From contig JAFSDK010000067.1 in NCBI GenBank assembly GCA_017436255.1, positions 1 through 36,710 of the forward strand: 36,710 nt of DNA, in the 5' to 3' direction. The notes under the pieces are model-generated. The model was given only the letters and a program-made list of their open reading frames with translations, had not been told where the DNA came from and made no database searches. The translations under genes were made by a program, and so were the position numbers. Positions 6,401-15,625 of this stretch are shown in pieces. The stretch is from Clostridia bacterium. GTDB taxonomy: Bacteria > Bacillota > Clostridia > Oscillospirales > Acutalibacteraceae. Position 1 is the stretch's first letter. The number at the start of each line of letters is the position of its first letter.

Positions 6401-7162
6401 TCAAATATTAAACAGTTTTTTTGTATTTTTAAGTGTTTGATTTAACACTTCATCATAGTCGATATTTTTGATATCGGCTAATTTTTTTGCGACAAATTCA
6501 ATATAATCGGAGCGATTTAATTTACCGCGATTTGGCTCGGGTGCTAAGTAGGGTGCATCGGTTTCAAGCAAAATTGACTCAAGCGGTATAGCCTCGGCTA
6601 CTTCGACCGCTTTTTTTGAATTTTTAAAGGTTAGCACACCGCCAAACCCAATATATAGCCCTAAATTTACCGCCTCTTTAGCCATCTCTACGCTTCCCGA
6701 AAAACAGTGTAAAACACCTTTTGGCTTATGCTTTTTTATAAGTTCCAAGGTGTCACCATGCGCTTCGCGGTCGTGAATAATCACGGGTAGTGAGTGTTCA
6801 TTTGCAAAGATAAGTTGCTTTTCAAACATCTCAATTTGTTTTTGCTTAAAGGTGGTGTCCCAATAATAATCAAGACCGATTTCACCAATTGCAACGGTTC
6901 TTTTATTGTTTATAAGGTTACGCATTTGTCGCTCGTCAAACACAGTTTTATCATTGACGCTTTCGGGGTGATACCCAACGGCTGCGTAAACAAAATCATA
7001 TTTTTCAGCAAGTGATACTGAAAAAGCGGAAGTATCAATATCGGTGCCGCAGTTTATTATACCGCAGACACCGTTTTGTGATATTTCTAAAAGCAACTCA
7101 TCACGTGAATTATCAAAACGAGTATCATCATAGTGGGCATGGCTGTCAAAAATCATTCCCAT
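6401..7162 (-). CDS. tatD: TatD family metal-dependent deoxyribonuclease
   Basis: TatD-family TIM-barrel hydrolases are 3'-5' exonucleases implicated in DNA repair and turnover. Seen here: N-terminal metal site DSHAHYDD (HxH), GEIGLDYYW (metal Glu), VIIHDREAHGD, LHCFSGS and the C-terminal LLETDAPYLAPEPNRGK. At 253 aa the length is normal. The ATG overlaps the metG stop (TAATG), with no separate ribosome site of its own, so translation probably couples to metG; an ATG two codons on is also possible. metG-tatD is a widespread Firmicutes pair. Confidence 0.93.
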   Translation of the reverse strand: MGMIFDSHAHYDDTRFDNSRDELLLEISQNGVCGIINCGTDIDTSAFSVSLAEKYDFVYAAVGYHPESVNDKTVFDERQMRNLINNKRTVAIGEIGLDYYWDTTFKQKQIEMFEKQLIFANEHSLPVIIHDREAHGDTLELIKKHKPKGVLHCFSGSVEMAKEAVNLGLYIGFGGVLTFKNSKKAVEVAEAIPLESILLETDAPYLAPEPNRGKLNRSDYIEFVAKKLADIKNIDYDEVLNQTLKNTKKLFNI

Positions 7163-9084
7163 TATCTTACCTTACTGCCTGCAGGTACGTCGTCGACAAA
7201 GATAACCTTAACGTCGTCGCCCGCATCAGCTGCTAAAATCATACCGTTAGACTCAACGCCGCAAAGTACTGCGGGCTTAAGATTTGATACAACGATTATA
7301 CTCTTACCGATAAGGTCGTCGGGTGTGTACCATTTAGCAATACCTGACGCTACAATTCTATCTTTACCGCTACCATCGTCAAGTGTAAGTTTTAAAAGCT
7401 TTTTAGCCTTTGGAATAGGCTCACAGTTCTTTATCTTAGCTACCTTTAGTTCAACCTTAGCAAAATCTTCAATACCTATTTGTGCAACTGTAGCAACGTT
7501 TTCAGCAGGTGTATTTGCCTTTGCTGCTTCTTCAAGTTCTTTTGCGATTTCATCTAAGACCTTTGCGGTATCAATTCTTGCAAAAAGGGCAACAGCCTCG
7601 TTTACGTCATATTCCTTTACGTCAAACAAGGTAAGTGTTTTTACGTCGCAACCCAACTGCTGTGCGATTTTTTCACAACTATCGGGTATAAAGGGTGTTA
7701 AAAGTACGCCCAAAATACGAATGCACTCAAGCAGATTGTAAAGTACCGCTTCAAGTCTTGCCTTGTTAGCCTCATCTTTAGCAAGTGCCCAAGGTGTAGT
7801 TTCGTCAATGTATTTGTTGCAACGCTTAGCAAAGTTCATTATAAGTTCAGCACATTCTGCATTGTGGTAAGAATCCATAAGTGCATAGTACTTTGTAATA
7901 GTTTCGTTAGCGGTTGCAATTAAATCTTTATCGCAGTCTTCGGTGATATTATTATCGCCCTTAACCTTACCGCCAAAATACTTATTGGTCATGGCAATAC
8001 TGCGGTTTACAAGGTTACCAAGTGTATTAGCTAAATCACTGTTAAAGCGATTTATAAACATTTCGTAGGTGATTGTACCGTCCTGTGCGTATGGGATTTC
8101 ACTTAGTAGATAGTATCTTACAGCATCAATTCCAAATCTGTTAACCAAATCATCGGCGTAAAGAACGTTGCCCTTTGATTTGCTCATCTTGTCATCGCCC
8201 GAAAGCACCCACGGGTGACCAAGTACCTGTTTGGGTAACGGCTCACCGAGTGCCATTAAAATTATTGGCCAATAAATAGTGTGGAAACGTACAATATCCT
8301 TACCAATTACGTGTAGGTCGGCAGGCCAATTCTTTTTATAATGGTCACTACTGCCGTCGGGGTCGTAACCGATACCGGTAATATAGTTTGAAAGTGCGTC
8401 TATCCAAACGTAGATAATGTGCTTATCGTCAAAATCAATCGGCACACCCCAAGTAAATGATGAACGCGAAACACAAAGGTCTGAAAGGCCGGGCTTTAAG
8501 AAATTGTTTATCATTTCATTTTTGCGTGATTCGGGTTTTATAAAGTCGGGGTTTTGCTCATAGTATTCAAGAAGTTTGTCTTGATATTTACTTAATTTTA
8601 AGAAGTAAGCCTCTTCTTTTGAGTCAATAACATCACGGCCGCAGTCGGGGCATTTACCGTCAATTAACTGTGATGGGGTAAAGAAAGATTCGCAAGGAAC
8701 ACAGTATTTACCCTCGTAATGGCCCTTGTAAATATCGCCTTGTTCGTAAAGCTTTTTAAATATCTTTTTAACAACGGCTACGTGGTCGTCGTCGGTAGTA
8801 CGAATAAATTTATCGTACGATGTGTTAAGGCAGTTCCAAACGTCCTTAATCTGCTGTGATACACCGTCAACATACTCTTTCGGAGAGATACCTGCCGCTT
8901 TAGCTGCCTCTTCAATTTTTTGGCCGTGTTCGTCAGAACCCGTCATAAAATATACGTCATAGCCCATCATGCGCTTATATCTGGCAATCATATCAGCCAA
9001 AACAATATCGTATGAGTTGCCGATGTGAGGCTTGCGAGAAGTGTAGGCAATAGCGGTTGTTAAATAGAATTTTTTATTGTGCAT
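7162..9084 (-). CDS. metG: methionyl-tRNA synthetase
   Basis: This class I synthetase charges tRNA-Met. It shows the HIGH-like motif KPHIGNSYD (near residue 20), a zinc-binding pair of CxxC motifs (CVPC near 127 and CPDC near 144), the WIDALSNYITG block and the KMSKSKGN loop near 300. The last 110 residues are a tRNA-binding OB-fold domain (FAKVELKVAKIKNCEPIPKA) that usually supports dimerisation. The length of 640 aa is typical of this two-part form. The ribosome site GGAGG is inside the last codons of the upstream membrane protein gene; the gap between the genes is only two bases. Confidence 0.97.
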   Translation of the reverse strand: MHNKKFYLTTAIAYTSRKPHIGNSYDIVLADMIARYKRMMGYDVYFMTGSDEHGQKIEEAAKAAGISPKEYVDGVSQQIKDVWNCLNTSYDKFIRTTDDDHVAVVKKIFKKLYEQGDIYKGHYEGKYCVPCESFFTPSQLIDGKCPDCGRDVIDSKEEAYFLKLSKYQDKLLEYYEQNPDFIKPESRKNEMINNFLKPGLSDLCVSRSSFTWGVPIDFDDKHIIYVWIDALSNYITGIGYDPDGSSDHYKKNWPADLHVIGKDIVRFHTIYWPIILMALGEPLPKQVLGHPWVLSGDDKMSKSKGNVLYADDLVNRFGIDAVRYYLLSEIPYAQDGTITYEMFINRFNSDLANTLGNLVNRSIAMTNKYFGGKVKGDNNITEDCDKDLIATANETITKYYALMDSYHNAECAELIMNFAKRCNKYIDETTPWALAKDEANKARLEAVLYNLLECIRILGVLLTPFIPDSCEKIAQQLGCDVKTLTLFDVKEYDVNEAVALFARIDTAKVLDEIAKELEEAAKANTPAENVATVAQIGIEDFAKVELKVAKIKNCEPIPKAKKLLKLTLDDGSGKDRIVASGIAKWYTPDDLIGKSIIVVSNLKPAVLCGVESNGMILAADAGDDVKVIFVDDVPAGSKVR

Positions 9085-9086
9085 AT

Positions 9087-10334
9087 TTAATCCTCCGTAA
9101 AAGTGTTTTGTTTATTTCGTAAATGACGTCGATGTCGTTTAAATATTGAATAAAATGTTCGCTCGTCTGCACCTACGCCGCCAAAAATAACGCAATATAA
9201 TAGGGCAGTCTGCATCCATAACATTGTCATATCGATGATTGAATGAATTAAAATACCTGCTGTTAGCGCAAATATTAAATAGGTAATGCCGCTCTTTCTT
9301 AAAAAGTTTTTACATAGTACAATCTTTTCAAAAAGAATAAACACGCAGATAAAAAGTATAAGGGAGCCTATAATGCCAAAACTTAAAAGAGGCTCTATAA
9401 AAATGTTGTGGGCGTGTGTTGTAACGTATGAACCTTCAGTTGCTAATGATACTTGGTAATAACCAAAGAATCCACGCCCAAACCAAGGTGAATCTGACAA
9501 AGACTTTACTGCGAGGTCCCATATTTGCACACGGTTATCGGTTGTGCCACCGATGTGCAATATTCTTGGGAATATTTCCGGTACGTTAAGCAATATAAAG
9601 AAACCTGATGCTGCCGCAATAAACAATATACTTAAAAGCAGATGTTTGCGTGATAAAATAAGTAAAACCGAAAGACCTAAAAATACAACTACCCAAGCAA
9701 ACATACTTTCGGTTAAAAATGTGGCAACTGCCGAAAAAATTGCTACAACATAGTAAAGCAATTTGGTTTGTTTTTTAACAACTACTTTATAGGCACATAT
9801 TAGTATAACTGCTGCAAGAATTGAGCCTATATAGTTAGGGTGGAAATAGAACGAAAAGTACATATTTCCAAAAATATTACCAAAGCAACGGAATTCCTTA
9901 ATATTTGTGTAAATCGGGAACCAGTGCTGATGGCACAGATAAAGTAATCTTTCAATAAATATAATTACTGATGCGCCTATTGCACCAATGCAACACCAAT
10001 CAAGTGCTTTTTCAAAAATTTCTTTGGTCATAACGGTACGTACGTAAAAGCCGATAACCATTATTATAAAGAATACTACCGAACAAAGTGCGCCCAACCA
10101 GTTTTTAAAATTTATTGCTGTTACGAAAGTTAAAACAGAAAAAATAGGGATAAGCGATGAGCCAAAATGACAGAAAACAGTTTCTTTAAGATTTGTTTTA
10201 AATAAAATATAAAATCCCAATATAGCCATAACAATACAGGTAAGATAGTATGGCAGAAAGACACTAAATGCGGTAAGGAGAACTATATTTTCCTCATTTG
10301 ATAAGTCGCAGTGTCTTTTCAAGAATTCTTTCAT
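9087..10334 (-). CDS. O-antigen-ligase-like polysaccharide membrane protein
   Basis: A multi-spanning membrane protein (about ten to twelve hydrophobic segments over 415 aa). The block GRGFFGYYQVS...THAHNIFIEPLLSFGIIGSL (about residues 285-330) is characteristic of the WaaL/Wzy O-antigen ligase and polymerase family, including the conserved His in the large outer loop. In Gram-positive bacteria such proteins polymerise or attach surface polysaccharide, or lipid-linked glycans to proteins; the substrate here is not known. No glycosyltransferase genes are near, which is unusual. It lies between the P-type-ATPase-like gene and metG, with GAGGTGAG as ribosome site. Confidence 0.85.
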   Translation of the reverse strand: MKEFLKRHCDLSNEENIVLLTAFSVFLPYYLTCIVMAILGFYILFKTNLKETVFCHFGSSLIPIFSVLTFVTAINFKNWLGALCSVVFFIIMVIGFYVRTVMTKEIFEKALDWCCIGAIGASVIIFIERLLYLCHQHWFPIYTNIKEFRCFGNIFGNMYFSFYFHPNYIGSILAAVILICAYKVVVKKQTKLLYYVVAIFSAVATFLTESMFAWVVVFLGLSVLLILSRKHLLLSILFIAAASGFFILLNVPEIFPRILHIGGTTDNRVQIWDLAVKSLSDSPWFGRGFFGYYQVSLATEGSYVTTHAHNIFIEPLLSFGIIGSLILFICVFILFEKIVLCKNFLRKSGITYLIFALTAGILIHSIIDMTMLWMQTALLYCVIFGGVGADERTFYSIFKRHRRHLRNKQNTFTED

Positions 10335-10365
10335 TTGCTCACCTCTTTTCAGTGAAAAAATTAAA

Positions 10366-12879
10366 CTATGGTCGGTTAAAAAGATAAATAATGTAAGAAA
10401 TAATCAGGGTTAAACCTATGTACATAAGTGCAAGACCTGATGAAAGGGTGTTACTGTCACCCAAAACGGTACTGTAAATGTTACCTGCAAAACTACAAAT
10501 AGATAAAACAATATGAGCTGCAGTAAGAGATTTAACTGCACGCTTAATTTTTGCGGCACAATTAAATATTGAAAGGTATCCGTCACTGTTACCCCTAAAT
10601 GCGGCACCTGCCGATAAAGAATCAGAATATTCAGTAGCACCGTTATATAACTGTACACCGGAACTGTTCATAACACGGGCGGCATCTTCATAAAGGCCAA
10701 AATAGTCGCAAATCATTTCACTTGTAATGTTGGGGTCGCAACTGTCAACCAAAACTGTAACACCGGAGTTACAAAGTTTTCGCAACTCATTTGCGGTGCT
10801 TTTTTTGACGTTGTATTTAACAATAAGCAAAGCGCAAGGCTTGTCATTACAAGCAAGGTAAATAGGGAAGTATCCGTTTTGTAGTATCTTTTTATCTACT
10901 GCAATGGGCGGTACGTTGATGCCGTGTGCCTCAAGTAGTGTGCGGTTGCCTATAAATACGTGACGATCCTTAACCCAACCGCTAACGCCTAATTGTTCTT
11001 CATATTTAACCGAGTCTCCGTCGGGTAATTCGGCGCCTTGAGATTTAGCAATACTGTTAAACAATGGGTAAAGCGGACTGCCGCAAAGTTTTGTTATAGC
11101 GGCGGCATCAATAAGCGTAGTATCAATCTGGTTAGAATCAAGTATCTTCATATCGTAAAGGCTTATTGCACCGGGGCCAAAAAGATAGTTAGCAGTTAGT
11201 GCTACGGCGTTTGCCTTTTCAATATCATCGGCAGCAAGAGTACCACTAATCATAGCGCCCATTTTATTAAGACGTTTTGATGTTCTTGCAAGTGGTAAAA
11301 TATCAGTAAATAAAAGAGTGGGTGCAAGTAAAAATCCAAAGTTTATTGGCAATGATGAAAGAAGTACCGAAAAGTCGGAAGCATTTATTGCCGATAATAC
11401 CGATGCTACAACCGAAATAATCATGGAGACGATGAAAAATTTAGATAATGCACCGTTCATAACAGGGCTAATTAAAGAATTTCTCATAAAATCGCCGATA
11501 TGCTTTGTCTTATTAGGGCAACCGACAAGTACGTCACCGTCAATTGAGTTTTTGGCCATTGCAAAGGTTACTTGGCGATCGTCAATAAAGCGTACTGCGC
11601 ACTTAACATTATTTGTTGCAATTACACGGAAATTATTTAAAATGTATTTTTCTCGCATAAATAATGCGATGGTTTTGAAGGAAATTGCAATCGCCGAAAA
11701 CATAACCACATAGAAAGGATTAATGCCGCGAATAAGCGAAAAAACAACGTATATAATTGTGAAAAGAGCCGGAACACCTATAGCCGCTTCGGGTTGAGCA
11801 TTCTTTTTGAAAAGGGAGGGGAGTTTTGCGAACATATCAAGATTGATAAGACATAAAACACCATAAAATAAAGTGACAATTATTTGGAATGAAGATGGAT
11901 TTTTATTTAAACTCATATAAACTGATGGAATAAATCCAAACGACAGTATGGCTGTAAACAAAATGGTAAATATCATTTTAGCGCGTGCGCCGTTGCGCTT
12001 TGCTGTTAATTTGCCGCCAATTCTGCGCAGGTCATTATATGAAGTATATTCCTGTTCAACACTAAATTCATCGTCAAGAAAGCCTTTAGTGGTTGGTATA
12101 GCTGTGACAGGCGTGATATTCTCTTCAAACATTTCGGTTGAAAGGTCGATTATTCTTGTGCCACTACTAATATCTTCAAATTCAGTTGTGTAATTAATGT
12201 TTACGCTGGTGGCGTTATCAATGTCGGAAATAGTGGGTATAACGCGTGTCGCTTCGAGTTCTTGTTTTTTCTCAGCAGGGGTTTCTAAAATAATTTCATC
12301 CGGCTTTTTCTTTGGTTGGTTGGTTGCAGTCGGAGTTTGAGCTTTGGGAGAAACATCAGGTGCTTTCTTTCCTAACGTATCAATAGTCACCGTACCCATA
12401 GTGCTTAATTGCGACAATAATTCATCCGTTTTGATAGTTTCTGTGTTTAAAATAGATTCAACACTGTCGAGAGTATAAACGGGTTCCGCCTTTTTTTGCG
12501 GGGTGCCCGCCTCTTTAATGTAGGGCATACATTTATCTAAAAGTGATACTTCAACATCGGAACTTATATTGCGTTCAACCGGTTTAACTTTAGGTGTAAC
12601 AGTATTTTCTTTGGTAGCAACGCGCTCTTGTACCTTTTCGACATTACCTAAAGATTTTTGTTTTAAAGCATCAAGCGGTGATACCCCACCGGACATTTTA
12701 ATATCTTTTGTTTTTTGCTTTGGTGAATTACCGATAACCTCTTCACGAGTTAGTGCGTGAGGCGCAACAAAATTAGACTTTTGACCCGCAGGGGTTAGTT
12801 TAAAGCCTTCGGTAGTTTCTATCGGTAATATATATTCATTATTTTTGGAATGCTTTGATTTGCTTGAGAACAATCCCAT
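10366..12879 (-). CDS. P-type-ATPase-like membrane protein lacking the phosphorylation motif
   Basis: 837 aa from the ATG at 12879 (GGAGG 5 bp ahead; an upstream in-frame TTG overlaps that site). Residues 1-295 are hydrophilic and rich in Lys, Thr, Pro and Glu, probably disordered. About five membrane segments follow (roughly 303-410 and 478-530), then a cytoplasmic part of about 230 residues, then two terminal membrane segments. The cytoplasmic part resembles the nucleotide and phosphorylation domains of P-type ATPases: VSGWVKDRHVFIGNRTLLEAHGI near 632-655 looks like the P1B N-domain, and PCALLIVKYNVKKSTANELRKLCNSGVTVLV like the P-domain. But DKTGT is missing, as is TGDN (SCDPN at that place), so it is unlikely to pump ions. 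Function is unknown. It is in an operon between rlmB and the ligase-like gene. Confidence 0.75.
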   Translation of the reverse strand: MGLFSSKSKHSKNNEYILPIETTEGFKLTPAGQKSNFVAPHALTREEVIGNSPKQKTKDIKMSGGVSPLDALKQKSLGNVEKVQERVATKENTVTPKVKPVERNISSDVEVSLLDKCMPYIKEAGTPQKKAEPVYTLDSVESILNTETIKTDELLSQLSTMGTVTIDTLGKKAPDVSPKAQTPTATNQPKKKPDEIILETPAEKKQELEATRVIPTISDIDNATSVNINYTTEFEDISSGTRIIDLSTEMFEENITPVTAIPTTKGFLDDEFSVEQEYTSYNDLRRIGGKLTAKRNGARAKMIFTILFTAILSFGFIPSVYMSLNKNPSSFQIIVTLFYGVLCLINLDMFAKLPSLFKKNAQPEAAIGVPALFTIIYVVFSLIRGINPFYVVMFSAIAISFKTIALFMREKYILNNFRVIATNNVKCAVRFIDDRQVTFAMAKNSIDGDVLVGCPNKTKHIGDFMRNSLISPVMNGALSKFFIVSMIISVVASVLSAINASDFSVLLSSLPINFGFLLAPTLLFTDILPLARTSKRLNKMGAMISGTLAADDIEKANAVALTANYLFGPGAISLYDMKILDSNQIDTTLIDAAAITKLCGSPLYPLFNSIAKSQGAELPDGDSVKYEEQLGVSGWVKDRHVFIGNRTLLEAHGINVPPIAVDKKILQNGYFPIYLACNDKPCALLIVKYNVKKSTANELRKLCNSGVTVLVDSCDPNITSEMICDYFGLYEDAARVMNSSGVQLYNGATEYSDSLSAGAAFRGNSDGYLSIFNCAAKIKRAVKSLTAAHIVLSICSFAGNIYSTVLGDSNTLSSGLALMYIGLTLIISYIIYLFNRP

Positions 12880-12904
12880 AATATCCTCCAAAAGTTAGGT
12901 TTAA

Positions 12905-13660
12905 TTAACCGCGCTTGCGAACAACCTCGTACATAAGTACACCGGCAGCAACAGACGCGTTAAGCGAATTTATTTTTCCTTTCATAGGCAGACTGATAAT
13001 CTCATCACATTTTTGTGCTACGAGACGTCCGATACCTTTACCTTCGTTTCCAATTACAACGGCTACCGGAATCGAATAATCAAATGAGGTGTAATCCTTG
13101 CCGTCCATATCGGCACCGAAAACCCACACTCCGTTTTTCTTCAAATTATCAATTTCATTTGCAATGTTTGTAACGCGGGCGACCTTCATGTACTCAAGCG
13201 CGCCGCTTGCACTCTTTGCAACCGTTGCATTTAGTGAGGCAGAGCGCCTTTTCGGTATAATTATGCCATGCACACCGCATGCTTCAGCGCTTCTAATAAT
13301 TGCACCTAAGTTGTGCGGATCTTCAACTTCATCACATATTATTATAAATGGATTTTCGTTTTTTTCTTTTGCACTTTCAAGTATGTCATCAACAGTGCAA
13401 TATTCTTGCGCAGAAAACATAACGGCTACGCCCTGGTGATTTGCATTACCACAAAGATAATCAAGCTTTTGTGGTGATACTTCTTTAATCAGAATACCTT
13501 TTGCCGAGCATTTTGCTATTATAGCAGCAACCGAGCCGCCCGATACGCCGTGTGCAACTAAAAGTCGGTCAATTTCTCGGCCTGAGCGTACCGCTTCAAG
13601 CACAGAATTTCGTCCGCAAATTATATTATTATTGGTAAAAGTTTCCTCTTTGATAGGCAT
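12905..13660 (-). CDS. rlmB: TrmH/SpoU family 23S rRNA 2'-O-methyltransferase (RlmB type)
   Basis: SPOUT methyltransferases of this group transfer a methyl from S-adenosylmethionine to a ribose of rRNA (Gm2251 in E. coli for RlmB). The N-terminal substrate-binding part starts IICGRNSVLEAVRSGREID; the catalytic part has motif 1 DPHNLGAIIRSAEACG, motif 2 VVIGNEGKGIGRLV and motif 3 ISLPMKGKINSLNASVAAGVLMYE, which form the knot and the cofactor pocket. 251 aa is the normal size. It is the first gene of the minus-strand run and is preceded by AAGGAG. Assignment to RlmB over other SpoU members rests on overall length and N-domain. Confidence 0.92.
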   Translation of the reverse strand: MPIKEETFTNNNIICGRNSVLEAVRSGREIDRLLVAHGVSGGSVAAIIAKCSAKGILIKEVSPQKLDYLCGNANHQGVAVMFSAQEYCTVDDILESAKEKNENPFIIICDEVEDPHNLGAIIRSAEACGVHGIIIPKRRSASLNATVAKSASGALEYMKVARVTNIANEIDNLKKNGVWVFGADMDGKDYTSFDYSIPVAVVIGNEGKGIGRLVAQKCDEIISLPMKGKINSLNASVAAGVLMYEVVRKRG

Positions 13661-13698
13661 CGAAAGAATCTCCTTTTTATATATTTTATCAATTTAAT

Positions 13699-13707
13699 AT
13701 TATACCA
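13699..13707 (-). promoter_or_regulatory. extended -10 promoter upstream of rlmB
   Basis: TGGTATAAT on the minus strand is a -10 hexamer with the TGn extension, about 40 bp before the rlmB start codon. No convincing -35 box is found at 17 bp. The rest of 13661-13853 holds an AT-rich tract and no gene. Confidence 0.55.
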
Positions 13708-13853
13708 TAAGTACATACAAAAAAGAAGTATTATTTTTATATTATAATAATATTTTTGTCGTTTTTGTGAATAATAATGATTGTAGTTAGTCTGAAAGCT
13801 TAAAAAGCGTTTCGGTAAGCAACTCATTTCGATGGAAAACGGAAGTGACGTAT

Positions 13854-15095
13854 ATGAAAAAATTGATTAAGGAAATTAAAGGATATGAACTCTTAGACTC
13901 GCGCGGAAACCCAACGGTAGCGGCAAAAGTGGTGCTAAATGACCAAAGTGAGGGGTTTGCTTTATCACCTTCAGGCGCATCAACGGGAGCTTACGAAGCG
14001 CACGAATTAAGGGATAAGGATATGACACGCTTTGGCGGTAAAGGGGTAAGTGAAGCAGTACAAAATATTAATGATAAAATTTATCCTGCATTGGTGGGGA
14101 GTGACTGCACAAATCAGGCAAAAGTAGATGAAATTATCAATTCACTTGACCCAACCGAGAGTAAAAAAGTGTTGGGAGCTAACGCAACATTAGCAGTATC
14201 TTTAGCGTGCGCAAAGGCGGCGGCAAGCCATTATAAAATGCCGCTTTTTAGGTACTTGGGCGGTGTTAACTCCTGTGTTTTGCCACGCCCAATGATGAAC
14301 ATTTTAAACGGTGGAGCACACGCTAAAAACAATATAGATATTCAGGAATTTATGATTGTTCCGACTGCCACAATACCATTTAGTGAAAATATGCGAAAAT
14401 GCACTGAAATCTATCACACCTTAGGTGAAATTCTTAAAAATTACGATATAACGGGTGTAGGCGATGAAGGCGGTTTTGCTCCCAACTTAAAGGATGACCA
14501 AACGGCAATAGAACTTATTTGTACCGCCATTGAAAAGGCGGGTTATACCACCGATGAATTTAAAATAGCGCTCGATATAGCGTCTAGTGAGTGGTACAAT
14601 CCTAATGACGGGTTTTATTATCTGCCTAAACGTCAAAAAAAGATGACGGCAAGCGAACTTATAGAATTTTACGAAGATTTAAGTAAAAAATACCCTATAA
14701 TTTCACTTGAAGACCCACTTGCCGAAGACGATTGGTCGGCGTGGCAGAAAATTACAGAGAAAATGGGAAACAAAATGCAGTTAGTGGGTGACGACCTATT
14801 TGTTACTAATACCACACGACTAACTATGGGAATAAGTGATGGTGCCGCAAATGCCATATTGGTAAAACCAAATCAAATAGGCACATTAAGTGAGACACTC
14901 ACTGTTATTAGGCAGGCACAACGTAATAGTTATTCAGTTATTTTATCGCATCGTTCGGGTGAGACCGAAGATACCACAATCGCCGATATTGCTGTAGCCA
15001 CTAATTGCGGACAAATTAAAACGGGTGCACCAAGCCGCACCGACCGAGTAGCGAAGTACAACCGATTACTGATGATAGAGGATTTGTTAAAATAA
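13854..15095 (+). CDS. eno: enolase (phosphopyruvate hydratase)
   Basis: Enolase converts 2-phosphoglycerate to phosphoenolpyruvate in glycolysis. Conserved parts: SRGNPTVAAKV, SGASTGAYEAHELRD, the catalytic Glu in GVGDEGGFAP, metal ligands in SLEDPLAEDDW and LVGDDLFVTN, catalytic Lys in VKPNQIGTLSET and SHRSGETEDTTIADIAVA, and the final QIKTGAPSRTDRVAKYN. The start is the ATG at 13854, with GGAAG 8 bp ahead; another in-frame ATG at 13845 has none. At 413 aa it is about 15-20 residues shorter than most bacterial enolases and slightly divergent in the mobile loop, but all catalytic residues I can place are present. It stands alone between two terminator/promoter regions. Confidence 0.95.
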   Translation: MKKLIKEIKGYELLDSRGNPTVAAKVVLNDQSEGFALSPSGASTGAYEAHELRDKDMTRFGGKGVSEAVQNINDKIYPALVGSDCTNQAKVDEIINSLDPTESKKVLGANATLAVSLACAKAAASHYKMPLFRYLGGVNSCVLPRPMMNILNGGAHAKNNIDIQEFMIVPTATIPFSENMRKCTEIYHTLGEILKNYDITGVGDEGGFAPNLKDDQTAIELICTAIEKAGYTTDEFKIALDIASSEWYNPNDGFYYLPKRQKKMTASELIEFYEDLSKKYPIISLEDPLAEDDWSAWQKITEKMGNKMQLVGDDLFVTNTTRLTMGISDGAANAILVKPNQIGTLSETLTVIRQAQRNSYSVILSHRSGETEDTTIADIAVATNCGQIKTGAPSRTDRVAKYNRLLMIEDLLK

Positions 15096-15096
15096 A

Positions 15097-15123
15097 AAAG
15101 CCGTAGGTACTACCTACGGCTTT
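15097..15123. terminator. bidirectional terminator between eno and mscL
   Basis: AAAGCCGTAGGTA (15097-15109) is the exact complement of TACCTACGGCTTT (15111-15123). It begins two bases after the eno stop; mscL converges from the other side. Confidence 0.9.
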
Positions 15124-15136
15124 AAATATGTAAAAC

Positions 15137-15610
15137 TTACTTATTTAGTTCTGAAGTACAGTGTGCACAACGCGTAGCGTCAATAGCAATTTCGCTCTTA
15201 CAGAAGGGGCAAACCTTTGTTGTAGGTTCAGCGGGTGCAACTTCTTCTTCTTTCTTTTTGGTAAGTGAGCGGCCAAGTTCAGTTACCTTAGCAACCAATT
15301 TTACCATAAGGAAAATTATGAGTGCCATAATAAGGAAGTTTATGATTGCGGTTATAAATGAACCATAGTTAATTGAATTTTCAACAACGCTTACGGCACC
15401 GGTAGCGTCAACGACTTCCTTAGAACCGATAACCCACTTATATTCGCTAAAATCTACACCACCAAATATACCCAATATAGGTGAAATGATGTTGTCGGTA
15501 AGGCTTGTAACGATATCTTTGAAAGCAGTACCGATGATAACACCGATTGCCATGTCGAGTACGTTACCTTTGGTAATGAACTCTTTGAATTCTTGAACAA
15601 ATTTTTTCAT
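15137..15610 (-). CDS. mscL: large-conductance mechanosensitive channel MscL with C-terminal zinc ribbon
   Basis: MscL opens under membrane tension to release solutes on hypo-osmotic shock. The N-terminal helix and first membrane segment (KEFITKGNVLDMAIGVIIGTAFKDIVTSL) match the family exactly; a second membrane segment (FITAIINFLIMALIIFLMVKL) follows after a short outer loop. The tail carries CPFCKSEI and CAHCTSEL, a rubredoxin-like zinc ribbon found on many Clostridia MscL proteins. The start is at 15610, with GGAGG 8 bp upstream; the ATG two codons earlier is too close to the ribosome site. 157 aa. Confidence 0.95.
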   Translation of the reverse strand: MKKFVQEFKEFITKGNVLDMAIGVIIGTAFKDIVTSLTDNIISPILGIFGGVDFSEYKWVIGSKEVVDATGAVSVVENSINYGSFITAIINFLIMALIIFLMVKLVAKVTELGRSLTKKKEEEVAPAEPTTKVCPFCKSEIAIDATRCAHCTSELNK

Positions 15611-15625
15611 TTTCATATCCTCCGT

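Noticed and set aside
15137-15610. MscL-zinc-ribbon fusion as a novel protein
   Set aside because: A C-terminal CxxC/CxxC ribbon is common on Clostridia MscL proteins.
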